DNA of 64,000 bases, taken from contig CP075528.1 in the NCBI GenBank assembly GCA_025808875.1, positions 2,044,473 through 2,108,472 on the forward strand, given 5' to 3'. Position numbers and translations under genes: made by a program. The stretch's first letter is position 1. Each line of letters starts with the position of its first letter. This DNA comes from Enhydrobacter sp. (lineage in GTDB: Bacteria; Pseudomonadota; Alphaproteobacteria; Reyranellales; Reyranellaceae). Of the stretch, positions 20,073-33,915 are shown in pieces. The notes beneath the pieces are model-generated. The model was not told where the DNA came from. It was given only the letters and a program-made list of their open reading frames with translations, and did not search any database.

Positions 20073-20185
20073 ATCGCGAACGGCCTGCGCTTGAATTGTA
20101 CAAAACGAATTCTTCCAAACCCAATACATTTCGTTCGCTTTTTGTTCTTTCGAGTGCTAGAAATCCCAAAGCTATTGGAGAGGAC

Positions 20186-20449
20186 CCTCCCGAAGCGCTG
20201 ATCGTCGCGGGGCGGCGAAATGTCGACGCGGAGATGACGAGCATCATCGACGGGCTGGGCTTCGACGTCGTCCCGGTCACGGCCGCGCGTCGCGTGGCGC
20301 GGGCCTATGCCCGATGGGGCAAGGGCGCGAACGCCGCCGCTCTCGATTTTGGCGATTGCTTCGCCTACGAGGTGGCGAAGGAACACGATTGTCGCCTGCT
20401 GTACGTGGGCGACGATTTTTCGAAGACCGACATCGGCGGCGTTCTTTGA
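20186..20449 (+). pseudogene. N-terminally truncated PIN-domain gene
   Basis: The frame encodes DDPP-like sequence then ALIVAGRRNVDAEMTSII, ARAYARWGKGANAAALDFGD and LLYVGDDFSKTDI, which matches the C-terminal two-thirds of a VapC of the common type ending in KGRHPAGLNFGDCFAYALA and GDDFxxTDI. The N-terminal DTSALLAIL half with the first catalytic Asp is missing, and no start with a ribosome-binding site is present. A decayed third PIN toxin beside two intact modules. Confidence 0.75.
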
Positions 20450-20476
20450 GACCGGGGGTGTTCCGCGAACGAAGGC

Positions 20477-20911
20477 TCAGTTGAGGTAAAGCCCGAACAT
20501 CTCGGCATCGTCCCACGGCCCGCCGTCGAGCATGTAGGGCGTCGGCGCGTAGCCGCTGCCGGTCGCCGCCGACTTGAGCTCCTCGTGCACGAAGCGTTGC
20601 TGCGCGCCCTTGATGTAGGTGTCGTAGGCGGCGACGCTGCCGACATAGAGGCAGCCGCAGATGTTGGGGTCGGCGTAGACGTAGACGATCCTGCCGCGAT
20701 AGGTGGCCGGGCGGATCAGGTGCGCCGGGATGCTGCGGAAGTCGGCGAGCTGGGCCTCGGTGGCGATCGAGCGCTTCTTGAAGCCGGCCGCCGCGAGCCG
20801 GTTCTCCTTCTCGAGCGTCGGCCGGTCGGGATCGGGCGCGCAGGCCGCCAGGCCGAGCGCCAGCGCTGCGGCCGCCAGCAATGTCGTGAACGATCGTGTG
20901 AACGACTTCAT
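20477..20911 (-). CDS. small hypothetical lipoprotein
   Basis: 144 residues from ATG 20911, chosen over an upstream in-frame start because it gives a clean signal peptide: MKSFTRSF, a hydrophobic stretch, then the lipobox LGLAAC (Cys about 24). The mature part has a YVYADPNICGCLYVGS segment with paired Cys, and ends DGGPWDDAEMFGLYLN. Probably outer-membrane or periplasmic. No family recognised. Confidence 0.7.
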   Translation of the reverse strand: MKSFTRSFTTLLAAAALALGLAACAPDPDRPTLEKENRLAAAGFKKRSIATEAQLADFRSIPAHLIRPATYRGRIVYVYADPNICGCLYVGSVAAYDTYIKGAQQRFVHEELKSAATGSGYAPTPYMLDGGPWDDAEMFGLYLN

Positions 20912-20983
20912 GGGCTTTCCCCCCGCGTTGGCCGCCATTCAGACGCCATCCATCGCGCGCGGGTCAAGCGTCTTGTCGCGCGG

Positions 20984-23260
20984 CTACGCCTCGCCGTCCG
21001 GCGCCGACCGGGTCGAGGCGCGGATCCCGCGCCGCAGGCGGCCGCCCCGCTGCGGTCCCTGGAGGGCCAGGCGGAGCTCGTCGCGCTTCTCGTGGATCGA
21101 GGCGATGACCTCGCCCATCGGGACGCCGATGCCGACGAGCAGCGCCTCGGACAGTTGAAGGCTGGCCTCGATGGTCTCGGGCACGGCGTCGGTGACGTCG
21201 AGGTCATAGAGCTTCGCCGCCTGCCCGGCGTCGCGCGCGCGGGCGACGATGACGAGGTCGGGGCGTTCGGTGCGGGCGGCCACGACCACCGACTCGACGG
21301 CCGCCGGGTCGTCCATGGTCACGACGAGGGCGCGGGCGGAGGCGATGCCGAAGCGGCGCAGCAGTTCGGGGTCGGTCGCCTCGCCGTAGAAGACCGGCTT
21401 GCCGCGGCGGCGCTGCAGCGCGACGAGGGTCGAATCGCCGTCGAGCGCGACGTGCGGCACCTCGTGGCGGGCGAGCATGTCGCTCACCAGCTCGCCGACG
21501 CGGCCGCAGCCGACGACGATCACCCGCGCTTCGCCCTCGACCGCGGCGGAGGCGTGGGCGGCGGGCGCGAGGCGGGCCGCCGCGTCGCGTGCCGCCTTCT
21601 CCTCGTCGACGTCGGTGATCTGCTTGGCGGCGGACGTCGCGGCATCGTCGAACGGATAGAGGACGACGTCGACGCCGCCGCCGTCCCGCAGGCGGCGCGC
21701 CTCGGCGTCGGTGCGGGCGGTGATCGCCACGCGGCCGCCGAAGCGGTGCGAGCGGATCGCGGTCAGCAGGCCGCTGTGGGGATCGGTCTCGGTGAGCACG
21801 ATCGTGCCGTAGGGAACCGACAGCACGATCCAGCGCGCCTGGGCGAGCGGCAGCTCCGACCAGAACTCGGGCTCGGTCACGTCGCCGTAGCGCACCTGGT
21901 AGCCTTCGCGGGTGTAGCGCCGGATCGCCTGCGGATCGAGGTCGACGCCGAGCACGTTGTAGCCGGCGTCCTCGAGGCGCCTGAGGAGCTGGCTGCCGAA
22001 GCGGCCGAGACCGAAGATGATGACGTCGACGGGCGGCCCGCCGTCTTCGTCCTCCGCCGCCGCCTCGCGCCACGATCCGAAATCGAACGGCCGCAGCAGC
22101 GGCCGGCACCAGGCATAGAGCTGCTGGGAATAGGTGATCATGTAGACCGACAGCGCGATCGTCACGAGGCCGACCAGGGTGACGAGCCCGACGGCGGACT
22201 GGCCGACATGGCCGAGACTCAAGCCCATCGCCATGAAGACCAGGGAAAACTCGGAGATCTGCGCGACGGTGAGGCCGGCGAGGAAGCCGGTGCGTGCGCG
22301 ATAGCCCATCCACGCCATGATCACGAGCACGATCAGCGGGTTGCCGATCAGCACGAACAGGGAGAACACGACGGCCCGGCCGACGTCCTGGCCGAGCGTC
22401 GAGAGGTCGAGCGTGGCGCCGACCGACAGGAAGAAGAACAGCAGGAGGAAGTCGCGCAGCGCGGCGAGCCGCGCCGAAACGAGATCCCGATAGGGGGTCG
22501 AGCCGATCGACACGCCGGCGGCCAGCCCGCCGAGCTCCTTGCCGAGCCCGATGGTGTCGCCGATGGCGGCGGCCGCCGCCGCCCAGCCGATCGAGGCGAT
22601 CACCAGCAGCTCCGGCGTGCGGGCGAAGCGCGCCATCAGCGGATCGGCGAGGTAGCGCACGAACAGGATCAGCACGACGACGACGCCGACCAGCGATGCG
22701 GCGATGGTGAGAATCCTCTCCGGGCCGGCGTCCGCCTGGGCGGCACCGATGCCGACCGTCGACAGCACGACCATCGCGATGACGACGACGATGTCCTGGA
22801 CGATCAGGAAGCCGAGCGCGATGCGGCCGTGCAGCGTCTCGAGCTCGCGCTTGTCGCTCAGCAGCTTGACGATGATGATGGTCGAGGAGAAGGTCAGCGC
22901 GACCGCGACGTAGAGGCTGGTCACCCAGTCGAGCCCGAGCGCGAGGCCGATCGGGAAGCCGATGCCGGCCGTGAAGACGACCTGGCCGAGCCCGGTGGCG
23001 AGGGCGACCGGACCGAGCGTGCGGATCAGGCGCCAGTCGAGCTTGAGCCCGACCAGGAACAGCAGGAGCGCGACGCCCAGTTCGGCGAGGAAGCGGATCT
23101 GCTGTGCCGTCTGGGCACTGCTGTCGAAGAAGGCCGCCGCGGCGATGCCGACCGCGATGAAGCTGACGATCACGGGCTGGCGCAGCGCGGCGCCGAGCAT
23201 GCCGACGGCGGCGGCGCCCAGCAGCAACCAGGCGATCTCATGGAAAACGACGTCGATCAC
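20984..23260 (-). CDS. KefB-like monovalent cation:proton antiporter with two TrkA-N domains
   Basis: 758 residues from GTG 23260 with GGGAGGT upstream. The first 390 residues form about 12 membrane helices of the CPA2 exchanger type (LAELGVALLLFLVGL, FSSTIIIVKLL, ELGGLAAGVSIGST). Two Rossmann RCK/TrkA-N domains follow: IIFGLGRFGSQLLRRLE (about 412) and VIVVGCGRVGELVSDML (about 565), then a TrkA-C-like end. Likely a regulated K+ or Na+ efflux system gated by NAD(H). Adjacent same-strand P-type ATPase and a divergent stress protein suggest an ion-stress cluster. Confidence 0.88.
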   Translation of the reverse strand: MIDVVFHEIAWLLLGAAAVGMLGAALRQPVIVSFIAVGIAAAAFFDSSAQTAQQIRFLAELGVALLLFLVGLKLDWRLIRTLGPVALATGLGQVVFTAGIGFPIGLALGLDWVTSLYVAVALTFSSTIIIVKLLSDKRELETLHGRIALGFLIVQDIVVVIAMVVLSTVGIGAAQADAGPERILTIAASLVGVVVVLILFVRYLADPLMARFARTPELLVIASIGWAAAAAAIGDTIGLGKELGGLAAGVSIGSTPYRDLVSARLAALRDFLLLFFFLSVGATLDLSTLGQDVGRAVVFSLFVLIGNPLIVLVIMAWMGYRARTGFLAGLTVAQISEFSLVFMAMGLSLGHVGQSAVGLVTLVGLVTIALSVYMITYSQQLYAWCRPLLRPFDFGSWREAAAEDEDGGPPVDVIIFGLGRFGSQLLRRLEDAGYNVLGVDLDPQAIRRYTREGYQVRYGDVTEPEFWSELPLAQARWIVLSVPYGTIVLTETDPHSGLLTAIRSHRFGGRVAITARTDAEARRLRDGGGVDVVLYPFDDAATSAAKQITDVDEEKAARDAAARLAPAAHASAAVEGEARVIVVGCGRVGELVSDMLARHEVPHVALDGDSTLVALQRRRGKPVFYGEATDPELLRRFGIASARALVVTMDDPAAVESVVVAARTERPDLVIVARARDAGQAAKLYDLDVTDAVPETIEASLQLSEALLVGIGVPMGEVIASIHEKRDELRLALQGPQRGGRLRRGIRASTRSAPDGEA

Positions 23261-23298
23261 GCACCTCCCGCGGCCACGCTTGCGACGTCATCATAGCA

Positions 23299-26037
<2,739 letters not shown>

Positions 26038-26101
26038 TCGTCCTCCGGGCTGGCGTGCGCCACGATGAAGTTGAAACTAGCCAATGCGCTTTCGGCACGG
26101 T

Positions 26102-26115
26102 TTGATGGAGATCAT
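26102..26115 (+). promoter_or_regulatory. FNR/FixK-like box upstream of the universal stress gene
   Basis: TTGAT-GGAG-ATCAT matches the FNR/FixK/Anr consensus TTGATnnnnATCAA with one mismatch at the last base. It lies 57 bases before the ATG of the tandem Usp gene and 65 bases from the start of the divergent P-type ATPase, so it could control both under low oxygen. Confidence 0.5.
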
Positions 26116-26172
26116 CGTGTGGCACACTCCCATGCTGCACCCTGCGGACCGACTCGACGATTTTGGCGACAC

Positions 26173-27030
26173 ATGAAACGTATATTCGTTGCGACCGATT
26201 TCTCAACACGCTCCGATCGCGCGCTGCGGCGCGCGGTTCTGTTGGCACGGCGGACGTCCGTCGACATCGTGCTCGTCCATGTCGTGGACGACGACCAGCC
26301 GGCGCGGCTGGTGACGGCCCGGGAGCGCGAGGCACGCGAGCTGCTCGCCGAATTCGCCGCCACCTTGCACGGCGTCGACGGCGTCGATTGCGACACGCGC
26401 GTGCTTCTCGGCGAACCGTCCGAGCAGATCGCGGAGGCGGCGGCGAACCTTGGCGCGGACGTCGTGGTGATGGGGCCTCACCGGCGGCAGGCGTTGCGCG
26501 ACGTGTTCGTCGGCACGACGCTCGACCGGACGATTCGCCGAAGCGGACATCCCATCGTAGTGGCCAACGCCGCGCCGGCCGGCCCCTACGGCCGCGTCCT
26601 CGTCGCCACCGACTTTTCGCCGGGCTCGGCCGCCGCGGCGAAGGCGATGCGGACGCTGCGCTTTCTCGATGGCCTCGAGGTCGTGGTGCTGCATGCCTTC
26701 GAGGCCTCGGCCCAGAGGCTGCTCGTTCGCTCCTCCATGACGATGGATCAATGGAGGGACTATCTCGCCCAGGAGGAGGCGCGTGCCGCCGAGGAGCTCG
26801 CGAAATTCCTGAAAGAGGTGAACCTCGCTCCGACCCGTGGCCTCGTGCGACTCGCCGATCCGTCGCCGGCGGCGGCCATACGCGCCTGCGCGCGTGCGGA
26901 GAAGGCCGACCTCGTCGTGATGGGAACCCACGGCAGGACCGGGCCGGCCAAGCTCCTGCTGGGAAGCGTCACGGAAGACGTGCTGCGCGACGCCGACATC
27001 GACGTCCTCGTCGTTCCGGCCGCTCGCTAG
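26173..27030 (+). CDS. tandem universal stress protein
   Basis: 285 residues from ATG 26173; an in-frame upstream extension would overlap the divergent ATPase start. Two UspA domains: IFVATDFSTRSDRAL to GHPIVVANA (1-135), and VLVATDFSPGSAAA to IDVLVVPA (140-282). The second keeps the ATP-binding pattern GTHGRTGPAKLLLGSVTE. The first has GPHRRQALRDVFVGTT, a weaker version. Cytoplasmic stress protein, often induced by anaerobiosis or energy limitation through FNR-type regulators. Confidence 0.9.
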   Translation: MKRIFVATDFSTRSDRALRRAVLLARRTSVDIVLVHVVDDDQPARLVTAREREARELLAEFAATLHGVDGVDCDTRVLLGEPSEQIAEAAANLGADVVVMGPHRRQALRDVFVGTTLDRTIRRSGHPIVVANAAPAGPYGRVLVATDFSPGSAAAAKAMRTLRFLDGLEVVVLHAFEASAQRLLVRSSMTMDQWRDYLAQEEARAAEELAKFLKEVNLAPTRGLVRLADPSPAAAIRACARAEKADLVVMGTHGRTGPAKLLLGSVTEDVLRDADIDVLVVPAAR

Positions 27031-27077
27031 CTGTCGCGCGGGGGGCGGGGCGACGGTCGCGCGACTCTCCGACCCTG

Positions 27078-27476
27078 TTACCGCGGCCGGTTTTCCGTTC
27101 CCATGCCCGAGGTGATGAACACGGCGCTGGCATGGCCCGCGATGTCGGCGGTGTGCCAGACGCCGCGCGGATTGACGGCGTATTCGCCCGGCCGCAGCGT
27201 GATCCTGTGCGGGCCGTCGGGCAGCTCCTGGATCAGGGTGATCTGGCCTGAGGTGCAGATCACCGCCTCGTCGCCCGAGGGATGGCGCTCCCAGCTCGTC
27301 CAGCTCTCGCCGAAGCTGAACATCGAGACCAGGCGCCCCTCGTTGCCGTCGGCGGCGGTGCGCTCGCCGTAGGCGGCGTACCAGTCCATGCCGGTGAACT
27401 CGGGTTGCGGCACCGCGCGGGCGCCGAGGCCGAGATGCAGCGGGAACTTCTCCAGATCGCGCTTGTCGGTCGTCAT
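27078..27476 (-). CDS. cupin-domain protein
   Basis: 132 residues from ATG 27476 with GAGGTAA upstream. Single cupin barrel: WERHPSGDEAVICTSGQITLI (motif 1) and ITLRPGEYAVNPRGVWHTADI (motif 2). The motif-1 His pattern is incomplete (HPSGDE), while the motif-2 His (WHTAD) is present. It lies 50 bases downstream of the P450 gene on the same strand and may act in the same small-molecule pathway. Substrate unknown. Confidence 0.8.
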   Translation of the reverse strand: MTTDKRDLEKFPLHLGLGARAVPQPEFTGMDWYAAYGERTAADGNEGRLVSMFSFGESWTSWERHPSGDEAVICTSGQITLIQELPDGPHRITLRPGEYAVNPRGVWHTADIAGHASAVFITSGMGTENRPR

Positions 27477-27526
27477 GCGTGTTACCTCGTCGGGCTTCGT
27501 CCTCGGCAAGCTTCGGTCTGGTCGCG

Positions 27527-28744
27527 TCATCCCGCAAGCCGCACCGGCAGCGCGGCGAGCGCGCGGATGCCGACCCTGCGGCGCCACTGGATGGGCCCGG
27601 CTTGCTCGTCGAGCCGGATATTCGGGAACCGCGCGAACAGGCGCTCGAACGCCACGGCCGCCTCGGCGCGGGCGAGCTGGAAGCCGAGACAGAAATGCAC
27701 GCCCGTACCAAAGGCGAGATGGGGGTTGGGATGGCGCGCGATGTCGAAGCGGTGCGGTTCGCGGAACTTCGCCGGGTCGCTGTTGGCGCCGGTGAGGAAC
27801 GCCGCGAGCATGTCGCCGCGGCGCAACTGCCGGCCCTGCCAGACGAGGTCTCGGGTGGCGAAGCGCGGCTTGGTCATCTGCACCGGCGAGACGAAGCGCA
27901 GGCATTCCTCGATGCACGACGTCATCAGGCCGGGATCGTCGCGCAGCCGCCGATACTGGTCCTCGTGCGACAGCAGCGCGTGCAGCCCGCCCGAGATCAG
28001 GTGCGTCGTCGTCTCCTGTCCGGCACCGAACAGCAGGAAGACCATCGAGACGAGCTCGTCTTCGCTGAGCTTATGGCCATCGGCTTCGGCGTCCCGCAGG
28101 CCGGCGATCAATCCCTCGGGCAGCGCGCCGCCGTTCGGCCGGGAGACGCGGCGCAGATGGCGCACCACGCCGATCACGCCGGGCAGCGCGCGGATCACCG
28201 CCGCCATGTTGGCCGTGTCCTTCAACCCGCCCAGCCAGCCCTTGAACCGGTCGTGGTCGCGCTCGGGCAGGCCGAGCAGGGCGCAGATCACCGACAGCGG
28301 CAGGTCGCGGCAGTATTCGTCGAGCAGGTCGATCTGTGTCCTTCCCTCCAGGCGGTCCAGCAGGCGGTCGGCGATGGCCGCGATCATCGGCCTCAACGCC
28401 TCGATCGTGCGGTGGCGGAACGCCTGGTCGACGAGGCCGCGCAGCCGGCGATGCTCGGGATCGTCGTGGCCCAACATGTTGAGCGCGAGCAGGCTCAAGG
28501 TTCGCGGCAGCAGGGCGAGAATCCGCGCCTGCGTGCGGCTGCCGGCATTGGCCGGATCGCGCGCGAAGGTCGCGTGGTCCTTGAGGAGATCGGCGCAGGC
28601 GTCGTGCGTGACGGCGAGCCAAGTCGTGCCGACGATCGGCAGCCGGAGCCCCACGACGGCTCCTTCGGCCCGCATCCGATCGGCGGTGGGGAAGGGGGCG
28701 GCATGGAAGGCGGGTGAGAGGATGTCGTGCGCGGGCTTTGCCAT
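27527..28744 (-). CDS. cytochrome P450
   Basis: 405 residues from ATG 28744, with AAGG 6 bases upstream. P450 landmarks: I-helix oxygen-activating GAGQETTTH (about 240), K-helix EECLR (ExxR), and the heme loop FGTGVHFCLGFQLAR with the axial Cys (about 352). A soluble bacterial class enzyme that needs ferredoxin and a reductase from elsewhere. The substrate is not predictable; the cupin gene downstream is a likely partner. Confidence 0.93.
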   Translation of the reverse strand: MAKPAHDILSPAFHAAPFPTADRMRAEGAVVGLRLPIVGTTWLAVTHDACADLLKDHATFARDPANAGSRTQARILALLPRTLSLLALNMLGHDDPEHRRLRGLVDQAFRHRTIEALRPMIAAIADRLLDRLEGRTQIDLLDEYCRDLPLSVICALLGLPERDHDRFKGWLGGLKDTANMAAVIRALPGVIGVVRHLRRVSRPNGGALPEGLIAGLRDAEADGHKLSEDELVSMVFLLFGAGQETTTHLISGGLHALLSHEDQYRRLRDDPGLMTSCIEECLRFVSPVQMTKPRFATRDLVWQGRQLRRGDMLAAFLTGANSDPAKFREPHRFDIARHPNPHLAFGTGVHFCLGFQLARAEAAVAFERLFARFPNIRLDEQAGPIQWRRRVGIRALAALPVRLAG

Positions 28745-28888
28745 CGGCACCTTCACATGGCGTCGATCGGCGCGGGTTCAATGCGGTCCAACTCGTACAA
28801 GCAATGGGCTGTATACCTCATACATTTTTGTTCCATCTTTGTTCCAGATGCTTTAGAAGGACCCTGGATACGACCCCGGAGGACACCG

Positions 28889-29165
28889 ATGCCTTCGATA
28901 GATCTGACCGAATTTCCCTCGCTCACCGTCAATCCTCCCGAAGGTCGTGCCCGCGGCGTAGGGCGTCGGCGAAGGCCACTCGTTGGAACTGACCGCGCGC
29001 GGTCTGAGCGCGAATCTCGAAGCGGCAAGGCGGGTGGGTGTCGGCCTATGACGAGTGGCGGGACATCGCCGTGCGCGGCGACGGCGGCGACCCTGCCGAG
29101 GAGATGGAAGACCCCGGATCATGGTCCTGTCACGAGCCACGTCCTAGGATCGGCGCCCCCTCTTG
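28889..29165 (+). pseudogene. possible frameshifted small gene
   Basis: A strong GGAGG precedes ATG 28889, and the frame begins MPSIDLTEFPSLTVNPPEG. Protein-like sequence continues in the other two frames: HSLELTARGLSANLEAARR, then AYDEWRDIAVRGDGGDPAEE. Two frameshifts would join them into one acidic protein of about 90 residues. No family recognised. The rest of 28745-29220 holds only the katG control region. Confidence 0.4.
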
Positions 29166-29166
29166 A

Positions 29167-31428
<2,262 letters not shown>

Positions 31429-31465
31429 CGGCGGCGAGGGAACCCGCGCCGCCGCCGCGTCGTAA

Positions 31466-31492
31466 CCCCGTGGGGGCGTCTTCCTCACGGGG
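31466..31492 (+). terminator. hairpin between katG and the Cys-rich gene
   Basis: CCCCGTG and CACGGGG form a 7-bp stem with a 13-base loop, 37 bases after the katG stop and 9 bases before the next ATG. No T-tract. It could end katG mRNA or shape the leader of the small gene; GGGG near its 3' arm may be that gene's ribosome-binding site. Confidence 0.35.
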
Positions 31493-31500
31493 ATTGCGAC

Positions 31501-31734
31501 ATGGCACGGTGCGAGACCTGCGGCAACGACTACGACAAGGCCTTCCTGGTCACCAAGGACGGCGAGGCGCACACCTTCGACAGCTTCGAGTGCGCGATCC
31601 ACGCCCTGGCGCCGACTTGCGCGCATTGCGGCATCCGGATCGTCGGCCACGGACTTGAGAAGGGCGGCACATTCTTCTGCTGCGACCACTGCGCCCAGAA
31701 GACGGGAGTGACCGAGCTGCGCGACCGCGCCTAA
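31501..31734 (+). CDS. small Cys-rich metal-binding protein, metallothionein-like
   Basis: 77 residues with 9 Cys: CETCGNDYDKAF, FECAIHALAPTCAHCG, and GHGLEKGGTFFCCDHCA. The C-terminal half resembles bacterial metallothionein-type zinc ribbons (GHGxE...FCCxHCA). Binds Zn2+ or another soft metal; cytoplasmic. Next to katG, so possibly part of an oxidative or metal stress response. Its stop overlaps that of the convergent nuclease-family gene. Confidence 0.75.
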   Translation: MARCETCGNDYDKAFLVTKDGEAHTFDSFECAIHALAPTCAHCGIRIVGHGLEKGGTFFCCDHCAQKTGVTELRDRA

Positions 31735-32813
31735 CCGTCCTCCCGTGCGGCGCTCGGGCGCGAGCCCGTGGCGGGCGAGAAGTCCGCCAGCGGCTGGTGG
31801 CCCGACTTCAGGCTGTTCAGGTAGCGCTCGGTGAAGTCCATCCTGATCTCGGCCCACAGGGGCAGGTGGTCGGACATCTGCCAGGTGCGCCAGTTCCGGT
31901 AGGCCGCGAGGTCGGTCTTGGCCGGCTTGCCTTTCTTGGTCACGGTCGGCATGTGCGGCCTGTAGGCGGCGTAGTCCTCGGCGGTGTCGCGAAACACATG
32001 CTCCTGCCAGTGGAAGCAGTCGGCTTGCGCGATCTCGACCACGCCCTCGCGGGCCCTGAGCGCGATCTGGTCGTAGTAGTTGGCGCTGGCGAGCGCGGTC
32101 GGCTTGCGCAGCTCCTTGGGCACGCCGAAGCCGTTGCCGAGCAGGGCGTCCATCGTCGGATCCTGGGGATTGAGGATGTTGAAGTCGCCCAGCAGGATGT
32201 AGGTCTCGCCGTCCTTCTTCTGGCGCTTGGCGAAAAAGCCCGCGATGTCGGCGATCTCGCGCTTGCGCTGCGCGGTGTCGGTGGCCGAGCCGTAGTAGAT
32301 GTGGACCGTGCAGACGTTGAACTTGAACCAGCCGGCCTGGAACGCGACGAGGAAGGGCGTGCGGTTGAACTGCGGCGACGGCTTGCCCTTCACCGGCGGC
32401 AGGACGATCTCGCCGGCGACGTGACGGAAGCGAATCTTCCGGGTGTCGTAGACATAAGCCAGCCGCTCGCTGTTGCCGCTCTGGTCGGTGACGATGTAGT
32501 CCCAGTGTGGACCGAGCAGCCGCATGACCTTCTGGAAGTCGGTCATGTCCTCGTTGACCTCCTGCACCGCGACCAGATCGAACGCCGAGATCACCTCGGC
32601 GATGTAGAGAAAGGTCTCGTCGAGGCGCGGCGACGGGTTGAACTTGCTGCTGCCAAGGTCGCGGATGTTCCAGCTCGCCAAATGGAACGTGTCCTGCTTG
32701 TTGCGGACGGTGATCTTGTCGCGAATGCCGGCGCGCAGGGCGAGCAGCCGGTCGATGGCGCGATCGCGCATCTTGCCGTCCGCGAAGCGGCGCAGTCCCG
32801 AATATTGCACCAT
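31731..32813 (-). CDS. endonuclease/exonuclease/phosphatase-family protein
   Basis: 360 residues from ATG 32813, the start of MVQYSGLRRFADGK; the frame extends further up but without likely coding sequence. EEP-fold motifs: LASWNIRDLGS (Asn), VAVQEVNEDM (Glu), VHIYYGS (His), LLGDFNIL (DxN) and a C-terminal SDHLPLWAEI (DH). All metal and catalytic residues are present, so it is probably an active Mg2+-dependent phosphodiesterase or nuclease. No signal peptide. Substrate unknown. Confidence 0.85.
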   Translation of the reverse strand: MVQYSGLRRFADGKMRDRAIDRLLALRAGIRDKITVRNKQDTFHLASWNIRDLGSSKFNPSPRLDETFLYIAEVISAFDLVAVQEVNEDMTDFQKVMRLLGPHWDYIVTDQSGNSERLAYVYDTRKIRFRHVAGEIVLPPVKGKPSPQFNRTPFLVAFQAGWFKFNVCTVHIYYGSATDTAQRKREIADIAGFFAKRQKKDGETYILLGDFNILNPQDPTMDALLGNGFGVPKELRKPTALASANYYDQIALRAREGVVEIAQADCFHWQEHVFRDTAEDYAAYRPHMPTVTKKGKPAKTDLAAYRNWRTWQMSDHLPLWAEIRMDFTERYLNSLKSGHQPLADFSPATGSRPSAAREDG

Positions 32814-32892
32814 GACGACGGCCCTCCCGTGGCGATGACCATAGCACAACCGGGAGGTGCAGAGGCGGCCGTGTTCCGACCGAATCGGGGGG

Positions 32893-33789
32893 TCAGCCGG
32901 TGCCGTAGTCGATCGGCGTGAGGTCGGGCCCCGATTCGTGTCGCTGCCAGTAGAGTTCGTTCAGTCGCTTCGTGATGGCGCCCGGCGCGCCGTCGCCGAC
33001 CGCGCGGCCCTCGTAGCGCGCCACCGGCATGACGCCGCCCGCCGTACTGGTCAGGAATATCTCGTCCGCCGCCGCGACCTCCGCCGCGGCCACGGGACGG
33101 ACCTGGCACTTGAGCTGCAGGTCGGCGGCCAGCTCGATCACGGTGCGCCGGGTGATGCCTTCGAACAGGCCGCGGTCGGGCGTGGCGAGCGCGCCATCCT
33201 TGACCAGGAAGAGGTTGAAGCCGGGCCCCTCGGTGATGTTGCCGTGGCGATCGGGCAGGATCGCCAGCGTGGCGTCGCGGTCGTAGGCCTCGAACAGCGC
33301 CATGGTGAGGTCGAGCCAGTGGTAGTTCTTGATGCGCTGGTCGAGCGATTCGGGAGGAATGCGCTCGGTCTTCGACAGGATCAGGCTCAGCCCCTCGCGG
33401 CGCTGGCGCTCGTCGGCGATCCACACGAAGGGCTGGGCATAGACGTAGAGCCGGTTCTCGCACAGCCGGGGGTCGCGCGTTCCCGGCGGCTGTATGCCCC
33501 GCGTGCAGGTGATGTTGACGTAGGCGTCGCGCAGGCCGGTGCGGCGCACGCACTCGGCCATGATGCCGGCGATGTCGGCGCGCGACTGGGCCAGCGACAT
33601 GCGCAGCCCCTTCATCGAATTCTCGAAGCGCTCGAGATGGTCGTCGAGACGGAAGAAGGATCCCCTCCATACATGCACCACGTCGTAGGTGACGTCGGAG
33701 CGCAGAAAGCCGCGGTCGAGCAGCGGCACGCTCGCCTCGGCGAGCGGCATGTACCTGCCACCGATATAGGCCACGCCCTGTACGCTCAT
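32893..33789 (-). CDS. fold-type IV PLP aminotransferase, (R)-amine transaminase-like
   Basis: 298 residues from ATG 33789. Class-IV transaminase: RGFLRSDVTYDVVHVWRG at the N-terminus, the PLP Lys in RIKNYHWLDL (about 163), ITEGPGFNLFLV (Glu about 197), GITRRTVIELA and TSTAGGVMPV for phosphate binding. The pattern SD-TY--VHVW---FRL-DH, YA-P--W and the LTP-DY end recall (R)-selective amine transaminases of the Arthrobacter type more than IlvE, by memory of those sequences. Could also be a branched-chain or D-amino-acid aminotransferase. Confidence 0.85.
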   Translation of the reverse strand: MSVQGVAYIGGRYMPLAEASVPLLDRGFLRSDVTYDVVHVWRGSFFRLDDHLERFENSMKGLRMSLAQSRADIAGIMAECVRRTGLRDAYVNITCTRGIQPPGTRDPRLCENRLYVYAQPFVWIADERQRREGLSLILSKTERIPPESLDQRIKNYHWLDLTMALFEAYDRDATLAILPDRHGNITEGPGFNLFLVKDGALATPDRGLFEGITRRTVIELAADLQLKCQVRPVAAAEVAAADEIFLTSTAGGVMPVARYEGRAVGDGAPGAITKRLNELYWQRHESGPDLTPIDYGTG

Positions 33790-33915
33790 GCTTGCCTCCT
33801 GGTGCGTCGAGAATAGTCGAGCCTCGTGCGCGATGCCTAGGCCTCGCCGTAGGAGCGGCGGACCGATTTGATCTGCGGCAAAGCGGAAGCACCGACAGCG
33901 TGGCAACAATGCCTT

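Noticed and set aside
20585-23296. Plus-strand open frame of about 900 codons opposite the antiporter
   Set aside because: Asp/Arg/Glu/Ala-rich shadow of a membrane protein gene, without motifs.
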